Below, in pieces: positions 1 through 5,177 of a DNA stretch of 5,177 nt. The position numbers and the translations under genes are program-made. Source of the stretch: an uncultured Odoribacter sp. (GTDB lineage Bacteria; Bacteroidota; Bacteroidia; Bacteroidales; Marinifilaceae); NCBI GenBank assembly GCA_905204385.1, contig CAJKZL010000268.1:1-5177 (forward strand), read 5' to 3'. Every line of letters starts with the position of its first letter. Position 1 is the first letter of the stretch. The notes below the pieces were generated by a model. It ran no database searches and was not told where the DNA came from. It worked only from the letters and a program-made list of their open reading frames with translations.

Positions 1-1
1 C

Positions 2-1423
2 AAGTACACTTTAGGATTTGGTGATACCTTGAAAATCAATCCGAAATGTATTTCTTTGGTGGATACCACTGAAATTGCCGGTTGGGACTGCCTTTGGAAA
101 ATCAGTCAGGGGAAGGTTATCGGTAACCAATTGAATCTGAGTTATGTGACAGATACTATCGGTAATTTTACAGCCTTTTTGCAAATTACAAATCCTCAAA
201 CCGGACTTAGTTATGTCAAGGAATTTTTATTGAATATCACTTCACCTTATAATATGGGTTGGATGATTCTTTCTAAGAGGCCGGACAAAACTGTATTGGA
301 TTTTGTTAGTCCTGAGACCCGGGAAATAGAAGGAGTAAAGCAACAGGTGTATAAACTCAGGGAGAATGTTTATGAGAAAGAAAATCCGGGTGAGATCCTG
401 GAGGGGGAGCCTGTCGGGATATGTGAACATTGGTTGGGAAATGGCGATGGGGCAGAAGTGATGCTGATGCTGAACGGAGGGAAGGGCAGTCTGGAATTGA
501 ATGGAGAAAATATGATACGGGAAGTGTATACCCGGGATGAGTTTCTAAATGCAGACTGGCCATCGGCGGATTTTAAAATCCGGGATGCCTGGCATGGGAA
601 TTGGGGGAGTTATATTGTCAGTGAAAAGGGGGAGTTGTATGCCCGGAAAAACATTTCCAATGCAGCTTTTCAGGCAGGGAGTATATTGAATGTTCCGGTC
701 TATTATACGAAAGGCCTGGATGTTACAACTATTATACCCTGCAATTCTTATGAATCGGGATTCTTGCTGATATTTGATCAGGCCAATAATCGGTTTTTGG
801 GAATCAACGACGACAGCCGGTCTGCCGGAAAGATTTCTGAATTGGCACCCAAGGGAAACTGGCCGTCCGGTTACTTCCCTTTAAACGGTTTGGGGGAGGA
901 CAGGAAATTGGTGCATGCAGAATTTTTTGATTGTGATTATTATGGAGTCAGTGTATGTTGTTTTATTGAAGATACGGACGGACATATTTATGTACAGGAG
1001 TTCAGAACAGACGATGTGTTAGCGACCTGGGATATGAAAAAATATGAGATACCCGGAGGGATGCTGAATAAGGACAGTCAGATTTCTGTACTATCCCGCC
1101 TTCCTTATTTGTTTTTCTCCGGCGGAGCTGAAGGTAAAGAGCTGTTTTGTTTTGACCGTTCCCATCTTTCCCAGGAGCCTGTAAGGTTGGCCACCTTTCC
1201 GGATAAGATCAGTTCAGTGGCTTACAATTATGGGAAAAGCGGATATTACAATACAAATACTGAAGTGGCGGTGGGAACAGAAGGGGGAGAGTTTAAGGTA
1301 CTGAAGATTTCTGACGGGATATGGTCAGGATCTCCGGAATGGATTTTTTCAGCCTCTGATTTGGGGGCTATCCGTGAGATACAATATAAGTTGAATTCAA
1401 GAATATGGTGGAATGAATATTAA
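2..1423 (+). CDS. PKD-like family surface lipoprotein, 5'-truncated by window edge
   Basis: The reading frame is open from base 2 to the TAA at 1421-1423, giving 473 visible residues. The TTG at 29 is only an internal leucine codon, because the frame and the family similarity continue to its left (YTLGFGDTLKINP). Residues about 1-85 resemble the PKD-like domain of Bacteroidetes lipoproteins: a GDTLKI-x-P strand, a W-x-C-x-W core (DCLWKI), an alternating L-x-L-x-Y strand, a G-N-F-T turn, then a short linker leading to SPYNMGWMIL at about 81-90. The SPY-x-x-GW-x-IL junction followed by a long, aromatic- and glycine-rich C-terminal region is typical of this family, usually about 500 residues long. 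The missing start should encode a lipoprotein signal peptide with a lipobox cysteine. The role is not established; such proteins are usually encoded after SusC/SusD-like pairs and are inferred to be surface accessory or binding proteins. The gene is followed by, and slightly overlaps, an S9 peptidase gene in the same direction. The family call is from recognition, not a search. Confidence 0.82.
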   Translation, partial: KYTLGFGDTLKINPKCISLVDTTEIAGWDCLWKISQGKVIGNQLNLSYVTDTIGNFTAFLQITNPQTGLSYVKEFLLNITSPYNMGWMILSKRPDKTVLDFVSPETREIEGVKQQVYKLRENVYEKENPGEILEGEPVGICEHWLGNGDGAEVMLMLNGGKGSLELNGENMIREVYTRDEFLNADWPSADFKIRDAWHGNWGSYIVSEKGELYARKNISNAAFQAGSILNVPVYYTKGLDVTTIIPCNSYESGFLLIFDQANNRFLGINDDSRSAGKISELAPKGNWPSGYFPLNGLGEDRKLVHAEFFDCDYYGVSVCCFIEDTDGHIYVQEFRTDDVLATWDMKKYEIPGGMLNKDSQISVLSRLPYLFFSGGAEGKELFCFDRSHLSQEPVRLATFPDKISSVAYNYGKSGYYNTNTEVAVGTEGGEFKVLKISDGIWSGSPEWIFSASDLGAIREIQYKLNSRIWWNEY

Positions 1424-1439
1424 TTACAACAATAGGATG
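1401..1439 (+). promoter_or_regulatory. Start region of the S9B gene, overlapping the lipoprotein stop
   Basis: The ATG at 1413 lies 11 bases inside the end of the upstream gene, and a second in-frame ATG sits at 1437, 13 bases after its stop. A GGTGGA run touches the first ATG directly, too close to act as a Shine-Dalgarno site. The second ATG follows an A/T-rich stretch (TTAATTACAACAATAGG), as is common for Bacteroidetes starts. Either choice implies coupled translation with the lipoprotein gene; the Met9 start gives the better signal peptide, the Met1 start the longer frame. Confidence 0.5.
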
Positions 1440-1490
1440 AGGATGATTGTACTGGGCGGGCTACTTTTAGTTGCACAATTAGTGGTGGCA
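1413..1490 (+). other. Signal peptide coding segment of the S9B peptidase
   Basis: Codons 1-26 encode a short polar stretch, a basic residue (Arg8, Arg10), a hydrophobic core rich in Leu and Val, and a V-V-A ending before Gln27-Pro28. Ala-Gln is a common cleavage junction in Bacteroidetes exported proteins. If translation starts at Met9 (1437) or Met11 (1443), the signal peptide becomes a more conventional 16-18 residues. No cysteine is present, so lipidation is not expected. Confidence 0.75.
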
Positions 1491-3743
1491 CAACCGGCAA
1501 ATTTTAAACAATTGGCTCATTTTGAACAATTGATGCAAAGCTCGGTACACCGGAATAGCCTGAAAATATTTCCTCAATTTATCCGGAATACGGATTGTTT
1601 CTGGTATTCATTCCGTACAGATGAGGGAGAAAAATACTATTTTGTCAATCCCGACCGGAAAGAACACCGGCTGTTGTTTGATAATGCTTCTCTGCTGGAG
1701 AAAATCAGTCAGCTAACTGGTAAAGCATATGACGTCAGATTGCCCGGCATACAGAACCTGGAGTTCAGTCCGGATATGAAATCCTTTTATTTCTCTTACG
1801 ATGGCTTGACATTAGAGTACATACCCGAAAAGAATAGTTTGATAAAAACAAACCGGAAAGCAGGAGGTATGGAATTTTATAGCTGGAAAAAGTATGCTCC
1901 TGATAGTTCCTGTTATGTGTATGCCCGGAATTATAATTTATTTATGCGGGGGAATCCGGAAAAAGGAAAGGATACTACTGAAGTTCAGTTGACTACTGGC
2001 GGGGAAAAGAATTTTTCCTATGCCAGTGAAGATGAGCCGGGTATAGAAACCGGGACTGCGGCAAAGTGGCTCGGGTGCGGGGAAAAGCTCTATGTGGTGC
2101 GGAGCGATTCCCGGAAAGTAATGGATAATTATCTGGTGAATGCTTTGGGGAAACGGCCGGAACTGATTACCTACAAAGATGAATTGGCTGGTGATCCCGC
2201 TGTGACCCAGTATTCCATAGAGATCATCGATGTGCATACCCGGGCTGTCACAACCATAAAAACAGAACATTGGCCTGACCAGTATGTTTCGGTATTGTAT
2301 GCGGCTAAAACCGGCGACCGGCTTTACTTCGAGCGGATTAAGCGAACCTGGGACGAGATGGAGATTTGTGTAGCAGATACAAGGACCGGGGAAGTAAAAG
2401 TATTGATTCACGAAATCAGTAAACCTTATCTCAATTACCATGTCCGGGCTGCTCAGTTTCTCAATGACGGAGAGGAAATTATTTTCCGTTCTGAGCGTTC
2501 CGGCATGGGGCATTTCTATTTGTTCGACCGGAACGGAAAACTGAAGAAGGCAATTACATCCGGGGATTGGAATGTCGGGCAGTTGACCCGGGTGGATGAG
2601 AAACAACGGAAAATCTGGTTTCAGGGATATGGCCGGGAAAAGGATGAGGACCCGTGTAATGCTCATTTATATGAGACAGGACTGGATGGACAGGGGTTGA
2701 AATTGCTGACTCCGGGCAATGCTCATCATCGGTTGACCCTTTCTCCGACGGGAAAATATGTCGTGGATACTTATTCCCGTCCTGATCTGGAGCCTCGTTC
2801 CGTGGTATGGAATGCTGCCGGAAAGAAGGTGGTGGACCTGGCATGTCCGGATTTACACCGCCTTTACGAAGGAGGATGGAAACGGCCGGAGTGTTTCCGG
2901 GTTAAGGCAGCCGATGGAGTGACAGATCTGTATGGGGTAATGTGGAAACCTTTTGATTTTGATTCTACCCGGACCTATCCGGTGATTTCTTCTGTATATC
3001 CAGGTCCCCATACCGACTATGTTCCGAAATCTTTTGTGGTGGACTATGACTATAATACAAAATTGGCTCAATTGGGATTTGTGGTAGTAGCTGTTGGGCA
3101 TCGGGGTGGTTCGCCTTTGAGGGGGAAGAAATATTTGAGTTTTGGTTATGGAAATTTCCGGGATCATGCTATTCTGGATGATAAGGCTGCTTTGGAACAG
3201 CTGGGGAATCGGTTCTCTTTTATAGATTTGTCCAGAGTTGGAATTTTCGGGCATTCCGGAGGAGGGTTTATGGCAGCCTCGGCATTGTTGGTCTATCCGG
3301 AATTTTATAAGGCGGGAGTGGCCTGTGCCGGGAATCATGATAATTATATGTATAATAAAGGCTGGGTTGAAATACATAGCGGAGTGCAGGAAGTCCGGAA
3401 AAAAGGGAAAGATCAGAATGGCAAAGCGGAGGAGACTATGGAGTATCGGGTAAGGGTGGCTACCAATATGGAGTTAGCCTCCCGGCTGAAAGGGCATTTG
3501 ATGTTGGTTACCGGAGATATGGACCGGCAGGTTCATCCTGCACATACCCTGAAATTGGCTAATGCCTTGATTCAGGCCGGGAAGAAATTCGAATTGGTGA
3601 TTCTTCCCGGAGCAGATCATGGCTATTCCGGAAAGAATAAAGCGTATTTTGAAAAAAAGATGTGGGATCATTTTGCCCGTTATTTGTTGAATGATGTGAG
3701 GAGCGAAGGTTGGGTGGATATGCAGGAATATCAAAAACAATAA
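1413..3743 (+). CDS. Exported S9B (dipeptidyl-peptidase IV-like) serine peptidase
   Basis: This is a complete 776-residue protein, close to the usual 700-800 of the family. An N-terminal hydrophobic segment (about 11-26, ending VVA|QP) reads as a signal peptidase I signal, so the enzyme should act in the periplasm or be exported. Residues about 100-480 form a DPP IV-type beta-propeller, with FSPD at 118-121, VRSDSRKV at 229-236, SER-x-x-x-x-H-x-YLFD at 360-372 and TSGDW at 382-386. The alpha/beta-hydrolase domain follows, with the oxyanion-type tyrosine in VYPGP (Tyr529), GHRGG (562-566) and the nucleophile elbow GHSGGG (Ser615). GNHDN (640-644), GDMDRQVHP (Asp704) and GADHG (His736) complete a full catalytic triad. 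The expected reaction is release of short N-terminal peptides from oligopeptides. The exact specificity is uncertain, because the Glu-Glu-rich DW-x-YEEE motif that anchors the substrate amine in classical DPP IV is not recognisable; the equivalent region reads SYASEDEPG. Either Met1 or Met9 (1437) could be the real start. The gene lies in an operon with the PKD-like lipoprotein upstream and another S9 peptidase 5 bases downstream. Confidence 0.94.
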   Translation: MNINYNNRMRMIVLGGLLLVAQLVVAQPANFKQLAHFEQLMQSSVHRNSLKIFPQFIRNTDCFWYSFRTDEGEKYYFVNPDRKEHRLLFDNASLLEKISQLTGKAYDVRLPGIQNLEFSPDMKSFYFSYDGLTLEYIPEKNSLIKTNRKAGGMEFYSWKKYAPDSSCYVYARNYNLFMRGNPEKGKDTTEVQLTTGGEKNFSYASEDEPGIETGTAAKWLGCGEKLYVVRSDSRKVMDNYLVNALGKRPELITYKDELAGDPAVTQYSIEIIDVHTRAVTTIKTEHWPDQYVSVLYAAKTGDRLYFERIKRTWDEMEICVADTRTGEVKVLIHEISKPYLNYHVRAAQFLNDGEEIIFRSERSGMGHFYLFDRNGKLKKAITSGDWNVGQLTRVDEKQRKIWFQGYGREKDEDPCNAHLYETGLDGQGLKLLTPGNAHHRLTLSPTGKYVVDTYSRPDLEPRSVVWNAAGKKVVDLACPDLHRLYEGGWKRPECFRVKAADGVTDLYGVMWKPFDFDSTRTYPVISSVYPGPHTDYVPKSFVVDYDYNTKLAQLGFVVVAVGHRGGSPLRGKKYLSFGYGNFRDHAILDDKAALEQLGNRFSFIDLSRVGIFGHSGGGFMAASALLVYPEFYKAGVACAGNHDNYMYNKGWVEIHSGVQEVRKKGKDQNGKAEETMEYRVRVATNMELASRLKGHLMLVTGDMDRQVHPAHTLKLANALIQAGKKFELVILPGADHGYSGKNKAYFEKKMWDHFARYLLNDVRSEGWVDMQEYQKQ

Positions 3744-3751
3744 AATAAATG
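3741..3751 (+). promoter_or_regulatory. Five-base junction between the two peptidase genes
   Basis: The TAA at 3741-3743 and the ATG at 3749 are separated by AATAA only. No Shine-Dalgarno sequence is visible; the leader is purely A/T, and the preceding codons are A-rich, as in many Bacteroidetes start regions. There is no room for a terminator or a separate promoter, so the two peptidases should be made from the same transcript, probably by re-initiating ribosomes. Confidence 0.65.
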
Positions 3752-3811
3752 AAAGTCGGATGTATTGTATGGTTCTGTCTGGGAATACTGATTTCCGGAG
3801 GAGTAAAGGGG
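3749..3811 (+). other. Signal peptide coding segment of the second S9 peptidase
   Basis: The first 21 codons give Lys2, a hydrophobic core (residues about 4-16) and a small-residue end, V-K-G before Gln22. Cys5 and Cys10 lie inside the core and lack the L-x-(A/G/S)-C context, so signal peptidase I processing is more likely than lipidation. The exact cut site is an estimate. Confidence 0.7.
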
Positions 3812-5177
3812 CAGTTGCAAATTGTGGATACCATTGCTTATAATAGCTGGAAAAGGATAGAAAATCCACAACTTTCAGCTGACGGGAAATGGTTTCTTTA
3901 CCGGGTTTCACTTTTTGAACCAGGAAACGAAAAACGGGAACCGGCTCCTTACCGGCTTCGGAATACATTTACCGGAAAAGAATATGTTTTTGAAAATGCT
4001 GAAAGTTTTCAATTTTTTGATCACGGGCGTTGGCTCATGTTCCGGAAATCCGCTCCGGCTCCGGAAAAACAAGATTCTGTAATATTATTCGACCTGAGCC
4101 GGGAGAAATATCATTTTCTGGACCGGGAAGTGAATGTTTATCCGGAGACAAATTTGATGATATGGCTTGAACCTTATGCCCAAGAGACCGGGATGAAAGG
4201 ATTTTCCAAATTGAGATATCTGTATGCAGGTAGACAGGATACGGCGACTTTGGAAGGTATAGGAACTTACCGGTTGTATGAGGGGAGGCGGTCTCTGGTG
4301 TGTCTCCGGAAAGAAGGGAATCAGGAAGTCTTGTGTTACGGGCGCCTGGGAGGGAAATTACAAACGATAGCAGTATTCGGAGAGGATGGTATTGGAAATG
4401 CACCTGAAAGTTTTCGTTTGGAAGCTGGTAGTACCGGCGGAACTTTTCAGGTGGATGACACTTTAATTTATGGTTTTTCGCTTCAAAATAACAACTGCCG
4501 CGTCTTGTGTAATCTGAATGATTACCAACCTCCGGTGGGGTGCAGATGGGCAATAAACCGGTTACAGCTTCCGGCTCATCGGGCTTACGCTATTATTGAG
4601 GCTGTTCCGGAGGTAGCACACCGGATTGCGGAAAATAAAAAGGGAGGAAAGCCTTCTATTGAGCTGGAGTTATGGAAATGGGACGATGAGATTGTCCAAA
4701 GCAGGCAGCGTAAAAACCATTGCAAGTACAAGCGAAATCTGCCGCAATATATTCTTCGGTTTGACAGCCGGCAGCCGGATGAGGTATTGCCGGCTGGTTT
4801 TGATGCTTTGATTTTACCTCCCGGAAGTGATGATACTGTTGCTTTGGCTTTGGATAAACAACCTTATTGGAAAAGTGCAGACTGGAAAAGCAGTGAATAT
4901 ACGGATGTCTATGCTGTCAATATGATCAATGGACGGAGAAGTTTGATCCTCTCTACAACGATATGGCGGCCACTGTGGAGCCCTGACGGAAATGCGGCTT
5001 TGTTGTATGACAGTGAAGGGAAACACTGGTGTCTTTTTGATCCCCGGACCGGGAAATTGGCTGTTCCGGATGTGGGGTATCCGGTTTTTAATGAAATGCA
5101 TGACCAGCCTTGCCCGGCAAATCCTTATGGACTGGCTGGCTGGACTCCTGCAGGGAATCCGGTGGTGTACGACCGCT
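3749..5177 (+). CDS. Exported S9-family (prolyl oligopeptidase-like) peptidase, 3'-truncated by window edge
   Basis: The ATG at 3749 opens a frame of 476 full codons with no stop before the window ends. It begins with a signal peptide, MKVGCIVWFCLGILISGGVKG, probably cut before Gln22; the cysteines in it do not form a good lipobox. The next stretch, YNSWKRIENPQLSADGKWFL (31-50), is the start signature of large Bacteroidetes S9-like peptidases of roughly 900 residues, in which a W-x-x-I segment leads into the first propeller strand. Later landmarks of the same subfamily are ELELWKWDDEIVQSRQ (305-320), YWKSADWKSSEYTDVYAV (373-390), LWSPDG (409-414) and GLAGWTPAGNPVVYDR at the window edge (461-476), where relatives continue into the remaining propeller and then the hydrolase domain. 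The catalytic Ser, Asp and His are beyond the right edge, so activity cannot be judged here. The inferred role is periplasmic oligopeptide cleavage, partnering the S9B enzyme just upstream. The two peptidases differ in N-terminal signatures and are not a simple tandem duplication. Confidence 0.88.
   Translation, partial: MKVGCIVWFCLGILISGGVKGQLQIVDTIAYNSWKRIENPQLSADGKWFLYRVSLFEPGNEKREPAPYRLRNTFTGKEYVFENAESFQFFDHGRWLMFRKSAPAPEKQDSVILFDLSREKYHFLDREVNVYPETNLMIWLEPYAQETGMKGFSKLRYLYAGRQDTATLEGIGTYRLYEGRRSLVCLRKEGNQEVLCYGRLGGKLQTIAVFGEDGIGNAPESFRLEAGSTGGTFQVDDTLIYGFSLQNNNCRVLCNLNDYQPPVGCRWAINRLQLPAHRAYAIIEAVPEVAHRIAENKKGGKPSIELELWKWDDEIVQSRQRKNHCKYKRNLPQYILRFDSRQPDEVLPAGFDALILPPGSDDTVALALDKQPYWKSADWKSSEYTDVYAVNMINGRRSLILSTTIWRPLWSPDGNAALLYDSEGKHWCLFDPRTGKLAVPDVGYPVFNEMHDQPCPANPYGLAGWTPAGNPVVYDR

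Noticed and set aside
29..31. TTG as the true start of the first gene
   Set aside because: The frame continues to the left edge and encodes YTLGFGD, which fits the PKD-like domain; starting at 29 would give an exported-family protein with no signal peptide.
1938..2666. Open frame of 242 codons on the - strand
   Set aside because: It lies entirely inside the propeller region of the S9B gene, whose + strand product has clear family motifs. The reverse translation has no recognisable domain and looks like a by-product of codon bias.
2853..3377. Open frame of 174 codons on the - strand
   Set aside because: It is antisense to the hydrolase domain including the GHSGGG elbow; no domain or start context supports it.
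3238..3453. Short + strand open frame of 71 codons
   Set aside because: It is out of frame inside the catalytic domain of the S9B gene, over the Ser615 elbow.
3761..3780. Lipobox in the second peptidase signal peptide
   Set aside because: The cysteines at residues 5 and 10 sit within the hydrophobic core with a bulky residue before Cys10 (W-F-C) and too short an n-region before Cys5, so they do not match a lipobox.
3474..3968. Open frame of 164 codons on the - strand spanning the peptidase junction
   Set aside because: It overlaps the Asp and His part of the first peptidase and the signal peptide of the second, both well supported on the + strand.
4035..4553. Open frame of 172 codons on the - strand
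   Set aside because: It is antisense to the second peptidase, whose + frame is open from 3749 to the window end and carries family signatures on both sides.
4626..4811. Short + strand open frame of 61 codons
   Set aside because: It is an out-of-frame shadow within the second peptidase gene, overlapping the conserved ELELWKWDD region.

Overview
The window looks like a fragment of a Bacteroidetes chromosome, probably order Bacteroidales. It carries three large, tightly packed genes on the + strand. Three things point to this phylum: a PKD-like family lipoprotein (a protein type usually found in SusC/SusD-like outer-membrane uptake loci), two exported S9-type serine peptidases whose N-terminal signatures are common in this phylum, and A/T-rich start regions without convincing Shine-Dalgarno sites. 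The frequent use of CGG for arginine and the abundance of CCGG would fit Odoribacter/Butyricimonas-like genomes, but that genus-level guess is weak.

Layout: (1) positions 2-1423 hold the 3' part of a PKD-like family surface lipoprotein gene, whose 5' end with the signal peptide and lipidation cysteine lies left of the window. (2) Positions 1413-3743 hold a complete gene for a 776-residue exported S9B (dipeptidyl-peptidase IV-like) peptidase with an intact Ser615/Asp704/His736 triad; its annotated start overlaps the end of gene 1 by 11 bases. (3) Positions 3749-5177 hold the 5' part of a second exported S9-like peptidase of a different subfamily. The first 476 codons are open to the right edge and cover the signal peptide and beta-propeller region, but the catalytic domain lies outside the window. 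There is no stretch of non-coding DNA longer than 5-13 bases, and no RNA gene, mobile element, CRISPR array, promoter or terminator could be supported.

How the genes may work together: the spacing indicates one transcript. PKD-like lipoproteins typically sit just downstream of SusC-SusD(-DUF4843) genes. The likely picture is therefore the distal end of a SusCD-like nutrient uptake operon whose cargo is protein or peptide rather than polysaccharide, with the two exported S9 peptidases trimming imported oligopeptides in the periplasm. The SusC/SusD genes are not in the window, so this is an inference from gene order and family knowledge. No radically new system is visible; the most interesting point is the lipoprotein plus two non-identical S9 peptidases as one unit.
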